DNA of 64,000 nucleotides from Bacteroidales bacterium (lineage in GTDB: Bacteria > Bacteroidota > Bacteroidia > Bacteroidales > Lentimicrobiaceae), in NCBI GenBank assembly GCA_016705005.1, contig JADIZB010000004.1:248001-312000 (forward strand). Direction: 5' to 3'. The notes beneath the pieces were generated by a model that saw only the letters and a list, made by a program, of their open reading frames with translations, had not been told where the DNA came from and did no database searches. Below are positions 36,481-45,020 of this stretch, piece after piece. Every line of letters starts with the position of its first letter. Position 1 is the stretch's first letter. The position numbers and the translations under genes are program-made.

Positions 36481-36736
36481 ACCCGGGCTGAAGCCAGGGC
36501 AAACAGAAATATCTTATTTCCTTCGGTTTAAGAGGATTCTCATACCCGGTTTATACGTGGCGGCACAGGGCTTTAGCCCAAAGACGTCAAAGTTTAGCGT
36601 AGCCGCAAAGTTAAAACCTGCCAAGCCCGAAATTCCCCTTGTTTGGCTTTCCCGACTTTTAGGCTAAAGCCGGTTGGCGCGGAGCGCTGCTTTTACCCCG
36701 GGCTGAAGCCAGGGGTAAGACAACCGGAAATATCTT
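36477..36736. repeat. REP-like repeats next to the Y1 transposase
   Basis: Two direct copies begin TTTTACCC(C)GGGCTGAAGCC at 36477 and 36691 and both end AATATCTTA. Between them lie GGGCTTTAGCCC (about 36567-36578) and GGCTAAAGCC (36662-36671), small hairpin-forming palindromes. Their arrangement beside a RAYT gene matches the REP/RAYT pattern. Confidence 0.65.
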
Positions 36737-37060
36737 ACAATCATCAGAAAGATGAGGCCAATATCCGGACTTCTTGTCAAAGGACTCAAGCAAAAGAAAA
36801 TTGAACTTTAACTCACAATAAAACTGCAGGGATAACTTTAGATTCAAATAGTGGATACATATGCCAAATCAACTGAAAAGTTTCCGATGCTCTGAACAAA
36901 AGATAGAATTAATCATCAACAGGGCTTTGCTGTTTTTCTATTTCCAGCAAATCAAATAACGAATTATCAGTATTGAACAAGTACAGGATCAATAAAATAA
37001 TTCCTTATGTTTATTTAGTCTGAATTATCATTAAATTTGAATTAATAAAAACCCAATACT
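36737..37060 (+). promoter_or_regulatory. Upstream region of the patatin gene with candidate promoter
   Basis: TTTA (37010-37013) is followed after 18 bases by the perfect -7 box TAAATTTG (37032-37039), 21 bases before the ATG. Nothing else is recognised in this AT-rich stretch. Confidence 0.5.
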
Positions 37061-38116
37061 ATGGAAAAGAAAAAAATAAGGATTCTATCAATCGACGGCG
37101 GAGGTATCAGGGGGATACTTCCGGGTGTGATTCTTACCTTTATTGAAGAACGCCTCATGGCAAAAGAAGGTAAAGATGTCAGACTTTGCGACTATTTTGA
37201 TTTGGTTGCCGGTACAAGTACCGGAGGTATTCTCACCTGTACCTATCTCATTCCCGGCAGGGATAAATCGGGTAAACCAACCAAAAGGCCTAAACTCACT
37301 GCAAAACAGGCTGTAGACATCTACCTTGACAGGGGCGATGAAATCTTCGACCTTACCATGTGGCAGAAATTGAAGAGTAAAGGAGGACTGACGGATGAGA
37401 AATACAGTTCGAAAGAGCTTGAAGAAGCTTTGAATGATTATTTCGGGGAAACAAAGCTGAGCGAATTACTCAGACCATGCATTGTAACCTCCTATGATAT
37501 TAAAAGCCGCAGAGCTCATTTTTTTAGCCAGATTGATGCCAAAGCTTCTGATACTCATGACTTTTATGTAAAAGAAGTTGCACGGGCAACTTCGGCTGCA
37601 CCTACTTATTTTGAAGTTTCCAGGGTTAAATCTATTTATGGAACACCCTATCCACTGATCGACGGGGGTGTTTTTGCGAACAATCCTGCCATGTGCGCTT
37701 ATGCCGAAGCCCGTGGAATCGATTTCTCAAAAGTACTGGGTGACCCGGAAAAATTTGATAAGCCGCATGCACATGATATGATCATTGTTTCCATTGGAAC
37801 AGGATCCACCAGCAAACCTTACCAGTACAACGAAGCCAAAGACTGGGGCATGATACAGTGGATCCAGCCGATTATCGATATCATGATGTCAGGCAACTCT
37901 GAAACAATCAGCTACCAACTGCGGAAAATCTGGGAAACTACAGGTACCCCGGAAAATTATATCAGGCTTGAACCAGCCTTATATGAAGCAAACAATGAAA
38001 TGGATGATGCCTCTCAGGGGAATCTGAGAGCGCTTAAAGAAGCAGGTTTGAAATTTGTTTCTGACAATGAGAAACTCCTCGAATCTGTTGTTGATAAACT
38101 GATTGCAAACAAATAG
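37061..38116 (+). CDS. Patatin-like phospholipase
   Basis: A 351-residue single-domain patatin. The oxyanion glycines are in SIDGGGIRG (residues 10-18), the nucleophile elbow is GTSTGG with Ser53, and the catalytic Asp201 is in LIDGGVFANNPA. The Ser-Asp dyad hydrolyses acyl esters of lipids. There is no signal peptide, so it is probably cytoplasmic or membrane-peripheral. Patatins also serve as CBASS effectors, but no cyclic-nucleotide synthase or other defence gene lies beside this one. It has its own promoter and terminator. The physiological lipid is unknown. Confidence 0.9.
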   Translation: MEKKKIRILSIDGGGIRGILPGVILTFIEERLMAKEGKDVRLCDYFDLVAGTSTGGILTCTYLIPGRDKSGKPTKRPKLTAKQAVDIYLDRGDEIFDLTMWQKLKSKGGLTDEKYSSKELEEALNDYFGETKLSELLRPCIVTSYDIKSRRAHFFSQIDAKASDTHDFYVKEVARATSAAPTYFEVSRVKSIYGTPYPLIDGGVFANNPAMCAYAEARGIDFSKVLGDPEKFDKPHAHDMIIVSIGTGSTSKPYQYNEAKDWGMIQWIQPIIDIMMSGNSETISYQLRKIWETTGTPENYIRLEPALYEANNEMDDASQGNLRALKEAGLKFVSDNEKLLESVVDKLIANK

Positions 38117-38145
38117 CCGACACGTAAGTTCCGATTTTCTTATAA

Positions 38146-38185
38146 AGCAACAAGGCTGCTGAATACTGCAGCCTTGTTGCTTTAT
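38146..38185. terminator. Intrinsic terminator between patatin gene and ccmE
   Basis: The perfect 14-bp stem AGCAACAAGGCTGC / GCAGCCTTGTTGCT is followed by TTTA. The A-rich left side could also serve the minus-strand ccm operon ending at 38209. Confidence 0.8.
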
Positions 38186-38208
38186 ATTTCAGTTACCTAA
38201 ATACAGGC

Positions 38209-38628
38209 CTAAATCCCTCCCATAACCGTACTGTCTTTCTTCTGGCCGGCCGGGACCTGATCCTTGTTATACTTTGAAGGACATTTGAGGTTCATTTTAT
38301 GGGCTTCAAACTGACCATCTTTCATTTTTCCAATAACTACAACCTGGTCAAGCTTTTCAAAATCCTGGGGTTTACTGTCAGAATACCGGACTTTCATTTC
38401 CTTTCCAAAGTTATCCAGCATATAGAAGGTGAAACTGTTGGCATCCTTCCTTGCATCAAAATCAATGGGTTTGCCCGGGCTTAATTTACCTATCACATGA
38501 AACTCCCTGCCGGGATTATCAGTAGCCTCGGTAAAGCCTGCATAAGTGGATGAATTTACTGAGAGGCTCATGATAACCCCTATAGCTGCAACCACTACAA
38601 TAAGAGCAAGAATATGTATCTTTTTCAT
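38209..38628 (-). CDS. ccmE: Cytochrome c maturation protein CcmE, Cys (CxxxY) type
   Basis: A 139-residue periplasmic heme chaperone with one N-terminal membrane anchor (ILALIVVVAAIGVIM) and an OB fold. I choose the start at 38628 because the upstream codons do not resemble CcmE. In most bacteria heme is bound by the His of an HxxxY motif; here the site reads Cys116-PSK-Tyr120 (LKCPSKYN), the CxxxY variant known from archaea and some anaerobes. It carries heme from CcmC/CcmD towards the CcmF ligation step. It is the last gene of the ccmB-ccmC-ccmD-like-ccmE run. Confidence 0.88.
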   Translation of the reverse strand: MKKIHILALIVVVAAIGVIMSLSVNSSTYAGFTEATDNPGREFHVIGKLSPGKPIDFDARKDANSFTFYMLDNFGKEMKVRYSDSKPQDFEKLDQVVVIGKMKDGQFEAHKMNLKCPSKYNKDQVPAGQKKDSTVMGGI

Positions 38629-38714
38629 CGGACAGAAGCAAAGTAGTTTATGAATGCAAAAATAAACATAATTCAATTTGTGAATACAAATCACAAATTA
38701 AGTAACACAACTTT

Positions 38715-38861
38715 CTACTTTTTGTTTAATCCGGCTATTTCATCCTGCCTTTGTTCAATCCGGGATATTTTCCTGTCAATCAGGTAAAGGTATATTCCCA
38801 GTCCAATGAAGATGATACCCATTACCATGGCTACCACAAGATATTTATCTTCTCCTACCAT
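38715..38861 (-). CDS. CcmD-like small membrane protein
   Basis: A 48-residue ORF between ccmC and ccmE, starting MVGEDKYLVV. It has one membrane segment (VAMVMGIIFIGLGIYLYLI) followed by a charged, possibly coiled tail (DRKISRIEQRQDEIAGLNKK). Size, position and topology match CcmD, the small partner that releases holo-CcmE from CcmC. Only 14 bases separate it from ccmC. Sequence conservation in CcmD is weak, so the call rests mostly on context. Confidence 0.75.
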   Translation of the reverse strand: MVGEDKYLVVAMVMGIIFIGLGIYLYLIDRKISRIEQRQDEIAGLNKK

Positions 38862-38875
38862 TTTGATATATTTAT

Positions 38876-39544
38876 TTAGTTAACATTTTGTAATAATCTG
38901 CGTTTGCGGGCTCTGATCTGAAGGACCCAGAAAGCCACAATAATCCATCCGATCACAGCAGGATAAAAAACCAACCGCATCGTAAGGTCGAGTCCCTGCA
39001 TGGTGGAAGAATTTCCGCCTTTACCCGGATGTAATGAACTATCGGCCAGACGCGGCAATACACCAAGGAAGATGACCAGCAGCATAAAGGCAAAGATGTT
39101 GTAGACTGCCGAAACCCTTGCACGCATAGCTTTTTCATCAATAGAACTCCGGAGTACGGCATAGGCCAGATAAGCCATCATACTCACTGCTGCACCATTG
39201 AGTTGCGGATCGTTGGTCCAGAAATCACCCCAGGTGAATTTCGCCCAGATCATTCCGGTAATCAGTCCGAGAATTCCAAAGAAAATGCCGTTATAAACAG
39301 ACTCGGAAGCCATAATATCGTTCTTTGGCTTATTTCCGGTCAGATATTTAATACTGTAGACTAGAGAAGTGCCAAACATGGTGAACATCGCAAACCACAT
39401 ACAAACATGGTAAAACAGATTGCGAATGGTTTCATGGATCACCGGGAGTTCGGGAACCTCAATCATCTGTCCGGCAACAATGGAATAAAGAATTAATCCG
39501 AGGCCGGTTAACTTCCACCAAAGTCCTTTTATCATAAGCAACAA
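38876..39544 (-). CDS. ccmC: Heme handling protein CcmC (CcsA/CcmC family)
   Basis: A 222-residue inner-membrane protein with six hydrophobic segments. A tryptophan-rich WWD-type loop (WGDFWTNDPQL, residues 105-115) is flanked by the conserved heme-ligand histidines His46 (LFYHVCMW) and His172 (SLHPGKGG). It loads heme onto CcmE at the periplasmic face. It is six bases from ccmB and upstream of the ccmD-like gene. An alternative start is the Met at residue 4. ccmA, ccmF and ccmG/H are not in the window. Confidence 0.9.
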   Translation of the reverse strand: MLLMIKGLWWKLTGLGLILYSIVAGQMIEVPELPVIHETIRNLFYHVCMWFAMFTMFGTSLVYSIKYLTGNKPKNDIMASESVYNGIFFGILGLITGMIWAKFTWGDFWTNDPQLNGAAVSMMAYLAYAVLRSSIDEKAMRARVSAVYNIFAFMLLVIFLGVLPRLADSSLHPGKGGNSSTMQGLDLTMRLVFYPAVIGWIIVAFWVLQIRARKRRLLQNVN

Positions 39545-39550
39545 CTTTAT

Positions 39551-40207
39551 TTAGTCTCTCCAGAGATATGGAAAGAGGATGACTGCGAGTACTATAACAA
39601 CTACATCGATCAGAAATAAGCCTGAGATGCTTTTTACAATATCTGACACCGGAACCATAACTTTCAGCGAAAGTCTTGATGCGTTCACAAGCAACAGTAG
39701 TAGCGGAACAACAACCGGAAACCCAAGTATTGCCATCAAAGCTGCATTGTTTCCACTTCGTGAGGCAATGGCAGAAACCATAGTCAATGCACCGGATATA
39801 CCAATACAACCCAATGTAAATGCAGGCAGAAACAAGGCCAGGTTAAACTCCGGGAATCCCATGAACACGATGAAAACAATCAGGCTCAGTAATCCCAGAA
39901 TAAGCATGAGTATTGAATTGTAAATCATTTTCGACAGTACCACCGAAACTGCGGGGGCAAGCATATAATAATACAACCTCCGCGATGCACTTTCCTGGAC
40001 AAAACTTTTCGAAACTGCATTAAAAGCAGCGAAAAGCAGGATGATCCAGAATAGGGCAATCCAGGTATTCTCATCGATCACCCTTCCGATACAGAGCTGT
40101 ACAACAAAAATTGTTGAAACCACATAGAGAAGAATGCCGTTAATGGCATATCTCTGCCTGAGTTCCAGCAGGAAATCCTTGCGTACAAGTTCATTAATCT
40201 CTTTCAA
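39551..40207 (-). CDS. ccmB: Heme exporter/ABC permease CcmB
   Basis: A 218-residue permease with six membrane segments. The start KEINELVRKDFLLELRQRYA is the family's amphipathic N-terminus, and SASRRLYYYMLAPA and LGFPVVVPLLLLLVNASRLS are conserved CcmB segments. With CcmA and CcmC it forms the complex that frees holo-CcmE. The ATPase gene ccmA is not adjacent, being replaced upstream by purA with a 20-base gap, so the ccm genes may be transcribed from the purA promoter. Confidence 0.9.
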   Translation of the reverse strand: MKEINELVRKDFLLELRQRYAINGILLYVVSTIFVVQLCIGRVIDENTWIALFWIILLFAAFNAVSKSFVQESASRRLYYYMLAPAVSVVLSKMIYNSILMLILGLLSLIVFIVFMGFPEFNLALFLPAFTLGCIGISGALTMVSAIASRSGNNAALMAILGFPVVVPLLLLLVNASRLSLKVMVPVSDIVKSISGLFLIDVVVIVLAVILFPYLWRD

Positions 40208-40227
40208 TTCACACTTTATTACTCAGT

Positions 40228-41523
40228 TTAAACCAGGCGTACAATTGTCTGATCTCTTCTGGGGCCAACCGAAATAACAGAAATGGGCAGATTCAGAGAT
40301 TTCTCAATAAATCTGACATAATGCCTGAACTTTTCCGGAAGCCTGTCCCACACTGTATAATCGTTCAGCGGACTTTTCCATCCTGGAATTTCTTTTATTA
40401 TTGGTTCAATATTCTGATTGAGGGTTTCATAGCCCGGGAAATCATACACAACATCCCCAACCTTATATTTGGTGCAAACGCCAATGTTCTCAAATTCATC
40501 CATAACATCCGCCTTCATCATAACAAGGTCGGTAACCCCGTTAAGCATCACGGCATAGTGCAGTGCGGGAAGGTCGATCCAGCCACAACGTCTCGGCCTG
40601 CCGGTAGTTGATCCGAATTCCTTACCGTTTTCCCGGAGTTTATCCCCTGTAGCATCAAGCAATTCCGTTGGGAATGGCCCACTTCCAACCCGGGTGCAGT
40701 AAGCTTTGAAAACACCAAAAACTTTACCAACGTTGTTCGGTGAAATTCCCAGTCCGGAACAAACACCGGCACTGATTGTACTCGAAGAGGTGACAAAAGG
40801 ATAGGTTCCAAAATCAATATCAAGCATGGTACCCTGAGCCCCTTCAGCCAGAATCCGTTTCCCTTCCTGAATGCTTTTATTGATAAATATCTCACTATCG
40901 ATTAGCCTGATATCAGAAATATAATCCAATCCACCGAACCATAGCTTTTCATACTCTTCGAATGCCATTCCCTCAATGCTAAGAAGTTCTGCTGCCGGGT
41001 TGAATGAATTTATGATCCTGAAATGCTCACTCTTGAGCAGTTCATACCTCATTTTGAAATCTCCCAGCAAAACATCACCAATCCTCAGGCCATGCCGTGC
41101 CACCTTATCAGTATAAGCCGGCCCGATGCCCTTCAGCGTTGAACCGATCTTGGATTTACCCTTGGAAGATTCATAAACATTATCGATCAACCGATGGGTA
41201 GGCAGAATCAGATGGGCACGCTTTGAGATAAAAAGATTCTTCTCGGGTTCAGCTCCCCTTTCGCGCAGGCTGGATATTTCTCTGGCCAGAATACAGGGAT
41301 CAATGATCACTCCGTTGCCAATCACATTTATTTTATCCGGATGAAATATTCCGGAAGGAATGGTGTGTAAAACATGTTTCATCCCGTTGAATTCAAGCGT
41401 ATGACCAGCATTGGGGCCACCCTGAAAGCGCGCGATAATATCGTATTCCGGTGTAAGCACATCAGTAATTTTCCCTTTTCCTTCATCACCCCATTGGAGG
41501 CCAAGCAAAACATCAACTTTCAT
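40228..41523 (-). CDS. purA: Adenylosuccinate synthetase
   Basis: A 431-residue GTP-dependent enzyme that joins IMP and aspartate to form adenylosuccinate, the first step towards AMP. The N-terminal P-loop-type motif is GLQWGDEGKGKITD, with ARFQGGPNAGHTLEF, the IMP-binding region STLKGIGPAYTDK, EGAQGTMLDIDFGTYPFVTSS and the GTP-site segment SVGPRRDQTIV. Length is normal. It lies between a Fur-type regulator and ccmB on the same strand, and the Fur-purA order is common in Bacteroidota. Confidence 0.96.
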   Translation of the reverse strand: MKVDVLLGLQWGDEGKGKITDVLTPEYDIIARFQGGPNAGHTLEFNGMKHVLHTIPSGIFHPDKINVIGNGVIIDPCILAREISSLRERGAEPEKNLFISKRAHLILPTHRLIDNVYESSKGKSKIGSTLKGIGPAYTDKVARHGLRIGDVLLGDFKMRYELLKSEHFRIINSFNPAAELLSIEGMAFEEYEKLWFGGLDYISDIRLIDSEIFINKSIQEGKRILAEGAQGTMLDIDFGTYPFVTSSSTISAGVCSGLGISPNNVGKVFGVFKAYCTRVGSGPFPTELLDATGDKLRENGKEFGSTTGRPRRCGWIDLPALHYAVMLNGVTDLVMMKADVMDEFENIGVCTKYKVGDVVYDFPGYETLNQNIEPIIKEIPGWKSPLNDYTVWDRLPEKFRHYVRFIEKSLNLPISVISVGPRRDQTIVRLV

Positions 41524-41677
41524 TTGAAACTGGTTAATGGTTAATGGCTTGATTAATAACAGCCTGAATCAATCTCACCGTTAAAACTACATTAGTATTG
41601 CTCCATCAGCAACGGCATTGCAATGTTACTAAAATCCGCATTAAGGATTAAAGAAAAAGGGAATTAGTTATCAAAGA

Positions 41678-42178
41678 TCAGGCTTTGATGTTATCCGGCA
41701 CAGGTTCGTTTCCACTCCTGATGCTTTCATTGGCAGGTTTGTTAATATAACCATAAAATGTAAGTGAATGATTCGTGATGGTTACATTAAGCAGTTTTTC
41801 AACCGATGACTGAATTTCCTGTAGACGGGGATCGCAGAATTCAAGTACACTTCCATCTTCGATATTTATAAAATGATCGTGTTGCTTGAACTTGAATGAA
41901 CGCTCAAATTGTGAACAGTTATTGCCAAACTGGTGCTTTGTAACCAGATTGCAATTCTGCAGCAATTCTATCGTATTATACAAGGTAGCCCGGCTCACCC
42001 TGTATTTGTTGTTCTTCATCTGAATATAAAGAGTTTCGATATCAAAATGGCCTTCAGTAGCATAGATCTCCCTCAGAATGGTATATCTTTCCGGCGTTTT
42101 ACGGTGCCCGTGACTTTCAAGATATTCGGTGAAGATACCTTTAACTGTATCGAAATTCAATCTGTCGTTATCCCTCAT
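41678..42178 (-). CDS. Fur-family transcriptional regulator
   Basis: A 166-residue metalloregulator. The winged helix includes RKTPERYTILREIY and YRVSRATLYNTIELL, and the dimerisation/metal half contains FKQHDHFINIEDGSVLEFCDP. The regulatory-site histidines (HDH) and acidic ligands are present. The usual structural zinc CxxC is missing, reading INIEDG at that place. It could respond to iron, zinc or peroxide, and subtype cannot be decided by eye. It is encoded 154 bases upstream of purA. Confidence 0.87.
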   Translation of the reverse strand: MRDNDRLNFDTVKGIFTEYLESHGHRKTPERYTILREIYATEGHFDIETLYIQMKNNKYRVSRATLYNTIELLQNCNLVTKHQFGNNCSQFERSFKFKQHDHFINIEDGSVLEFCDPRLQEIQSSVEKLLNVTITNHSLTFYGYINKPANESIRSGNEPVPDNIKA

Positions 42179-42521
42179 GGTTCAAGAATTAGTTATAATT
42201 ACCTGTTAATGTAATAGATACAATTAAGAACCTTCAAATTGTACCCGAATCAACAGACTTACAAATATGAGCATAAAAATAGAAAAAAAATCGTTATTCC
42301 TATTTGGTATAAATTAAAATAAATACTGTCAGCAATTCCGCTGTCAAATTGCTGTAAATTCTGATTCAACTGATTGTGTAAAAAGGTACCACCGCCCCAT
42401 TGCTGCCACGCATCGATCCGGGCCATCGGGAATTTAGTAAAAAAGTCAGCGCACCGTTTTAAAGACTGACAGTCTGCATTTCATGAGTTGATTTACAATG
42501 ATTTAAAGAAAGTAACCACCC
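42179..42521. other. Intergenic region between rsh and fur-like genes, nothing recognised
   Basis: AT-rich 343-base stretch. It should hold the promoter of the fur-like gene on the minus strand, but no exact TTTG/TAnnTTTG pair was found. Confidence 0.45.
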
Positions 42522-44756
42522 TCAACGGCTGGCTTCTGAAAGCCGGCTGATCCGATAAACATTGCTGATGCCCTTCACTTTCTTCAGTTCATTCATCAGT
42601 CGGTTAAGGTCATCGGTATCATGTACCAAAAGAAGGATGGTAGCTTCATAAACCTCGCCGGTGGAATCAATATGAAATGATCTGATATTCAGGCTCATCT
42701 GCTCAGAAATAACTTTTATAATCTCATTGATTAATCCCTGCTTATCGAATCCTGCAAGTCTTATCCCACTCAGATAGGTTACCGCTTCCCTGTTCGACCA
42801 GTTCGTTTTAACAATGCGGTTTCCGTATTTCGACATCAGCTGGATTGCCTCTGTGCAATTGGTCCGGTGAATCCATATACTTCCTTCCTGGGCCATAAAC
42901 CCAATGACATCATCGCCCGGAATAGGATTACAACAATCAGATATCCTGTACTCTACCTCGCCATTTGTATCATTAAGTGCCTGACCGGGAAATTTATTCT
43001 TCACCTGATCAGCCAGTTTCTGAGGGATGTTTGGCTTTGACCGGGCAAAAGGCCGGGTGATGATGTTCAGCCACCCACTTTTATCATGTTGCTGAACACA
43101 CTCCTTCAACTCCTTTAGCCCAAGTTCGCCAAGCGCTACTTTATAATACAGATCTATACTTGAATTGATGTGATTGCACTCCTGAAACCTGAGAAGGTTG
43201 GTCTTGTTCATCTCCATTTTAAGCTCCCTGAAGTAGCTTTCAAGTTTTGATTTACCATCTTCAGCATATTTCTTACGCTGTTCCTTCAGAGCTTCCTTGA
43301 TAAATGATTTGGCCCTGGCAGTCGCCACAAAATCAAGCCATTCATCACGGGGTGTCTGTTTTTTTGAAGTAATGATCTCAATCTGGTCTCCGCTTTTCAG
43401 GGGATAATTCAGGGCTACCAATCGGTGGTTGACTTTCGCTCCGATACAGTGATTGCCTATTTCTGAGTGTATATTGTAAGCAAAATCAAGGGCAGTTGAA
43501 TTCGAAGGTAGTGTTTTTTCCTCTCCTTTTGGTGTGAAAACGAGGATCTCATCGGCAAAAAGATTGAGTTTGAAATCATCCAGAAAAGTCAGGGCATTGG
43601 AATCGGGTGACTGCAGAAGTTCCTTTATTTTATTCAGCCAGCGGTCAAGCCCGCTGTCACTGTTGGTTTTTTCCTTGTACTTCCAGTGGGCTGCATAACC
43701 TTTTTCAGCAATCTCATTCATTCTTCTGGTCCGGATCTGAACCTCAACCCATTGCCCTGACTGGCTCATCACAGTAGTATGAAGTGATTCATAACCATTG
43801 GCTTTGGGCGAAGATACCCAGTCGCGCAAACGATTTTGCTTAGGACTGTAAAAATCAGTAACGATGGAATAGGCCTGCCAGCACTGATACTTTTCATTTT
43901 CGAAATTAGTATCGATGACAATTCTGACGGCAAAAAGGTCATACACCTCCTCAAAAGGCACATGCTTCGACTTCATTTTATTCCAGATGGAATAAACAGA
44001 TTTCTCGCGGCCCGTGATATCAAATACCAATCCGTTCTCCAGAAGTGCCTTTCTGATCGGAAAAATAAAGGAATTGATGAATTTTGTTCTTGATACTGCG
44101 GTTTCTTCCAATTTTTTCGAAATCGAGGCATAGACCTCGGGCTCGGTATATTTCAGGGCAAGATCTTCAAGTTCACTCTTAATGGCGTATAATCCAAGCC
44201 GATGGGCCAGCGGAGCAAAGAAAAAAATGGTTTCTGATGCAATTTTCAGGCGCTTTTCCATGGTCATTGCATCAAGTGTACGCATGTTGTGGAGCCTGTC
44301 GGCAAGCTTGATCAGGATTACCCTGACATCATCCGACAGGGTCAGTATCATTTTGCGAAAATTCTCTGCCTGAGCCGATGCAACAGTATGGTCAAGCTGT
44401 TCTTTGATCTTCGTAAGTCCATCGATAATTCTGGCCACCTTGTCACCAAACATCTGCCGGATATCTTCAATCGTGTAATTGGTATCCTCCACAACGTCGT
44501 GAAGCAGGGCACAAACAATGGAAGTCTCCCCCAGACCGACTTCTGTCGCAACAATTCTGGCTACTTCAATGGGGTGATAAATATAGGGTTCACCGCTTTT
44601 GCGGCGCATATCCTTATGAGCGGTTACTGCAAGGTTGAAAGCTTTCCTGACCATGCGGTGATTCCGCTCTTCAGAGCCTGTATTCCAGGCATTCAAAAGT
44701 TCACGGTAACGTTTCAGAATCTCCCTGCGTTCCTGCTCCGGGTTAATAACATACAT
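42522..44756 (-). CDS. rsh: Bifunctional (p)ppGpp synthetase/hydrolase (Rsh, RelA/SpoT)
   Basis: A 744-residue stringent-response enzyme. I choose the start at 44756 (MYVINPEQERREIL), since the 47 residues before it are unlike the family. Domains in order: HD hydrolase (RRKSGEPYIYHPIEVARI, ALLHDVVEDT, RLHNMRTLDAM), synthetase (YSIWNKMKSKHVPFEEVYDLFAVRI, EVQIRTRRMNEIAEKGYAAHW), TGS (LVFTPKGEEKTLPSNSTALDFAYNIHSEIG) and a C-terminal ACT domain (residues ~670-740). Both catalytic halves keep their key residues, so it should make and degrade (p)ppGpp. It is a single gene flanked by divergent or unrelated neighbours. Confidence 0.94.
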   Translation of the reverse strand: MYVINPEQERREILKRYRELLNAWNTGSEERNHRMVRKAFNLAVTAHKDMRRKSGEPYIYHPIEVARIVATEVGLGETSIVCALLHDVVEDTNYTIEDIRQMFGDKVARIIDGLTKIKEQLDHTVASAQAENFRKMILTLSDDVRVILIKLADRLHNMRTLDAMTMEKRLKIASETIFFFAPLAHRLGLYAIKSELEDLALKYTEPEVYASISKKLEETAVSRTKFINSFIFPIRKALLENGLVFDITGREKSVYSIWNKMKSKHVPFEEVYDLFAVRIVIDTNFENEKYQCWQAYSIVTDFYSPKQNRLRDWVSSPKANGYESLHTTVMSQSGQWVEVQIRTRRMNEIAEKGYAAHWKYKEKTNSDSGLDRWLNKIKELLQSPDSNALTFLDDFKLNLFADEILVFTPKGEEKTLPSNSTALDFAYNIHSEIGNHCIGAKVNHRLVALNYPLKSGDQIEIITSKKQTPRDEWLDFVATARAKSFIKEALKEQRKKYAEDGKSKLESYFRELKMEMNKTNLLRFQECNHINSSIDLYYKVALGELGLKELKECVQQHDKSGWLNIITRPFARSKPNIPQKLADQVKNKFPGQALNDTNGEVEYRISDCCNPIPGDDVIGFMAQEGSIWIHRTNCTEAIQLMSKYGNRIVKTNWSNREAVTYLSGIRLAGFDKQGLINEIIKVISEQMSLNIRSFHIDSTGEVYEATILLLVHDTDDLNRLMNELKKVKGISNVYRISRLSEASR

Positions 44757-44975
44757 GCAGTACCAACTATAATGTAAATAAATCCAATGAACAAAGTTAA
44801 GCAAATTACAAATGCGTGCGTTGGTCCGGTTGATATCCCGGAATATCTGAGACCAAATGAACCCATTTCCTTTGTTATGAGTATTAACATGAATCATGAA
44901 GACATGATTTTTCCGGGGAAAAATAAATACGGTATTGTTTTTGCGGCCCGATATGGCTTCAATGGCAAAAATGAC

Positions 44976-44983
44976 TAATTTTG
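44976..44983 (+). promoter_or_regulatory. Putative -7 box TAATTTTG of the T9SS type B gene
   Basis: A perfect TAnnTTTG match 37 bases before the ATG at 45021. No clear -33 element. Confidence 0.4.
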
Positions 44984-45020
44984 GATTGCTCCAAATTCTA
45001 AAGGCTTTACTTACGTGCGC

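Noticed and set aside
35950..36531. 193-codon plus-strand ORF ending in a Gly-rich tail
   Set aside because: Its first half is antisense to the Y1 transposase and its second half is the G-rich block, so the frame is open only through composition.
35722..36736. Complete IS200/IS605 element
   Set aside because: There is no tnpB and no clear left/right end hairpin pair; the REP-like repeats fit a RAYT better.
37061..38116. Patatin as a CBASS or other anti-phage effector
   Set aside because: No cyclic-nucleotide synthase, sensor or other defence gene is adjacent; it has its own promoter and terminator and looks like a stand-alone lipase.
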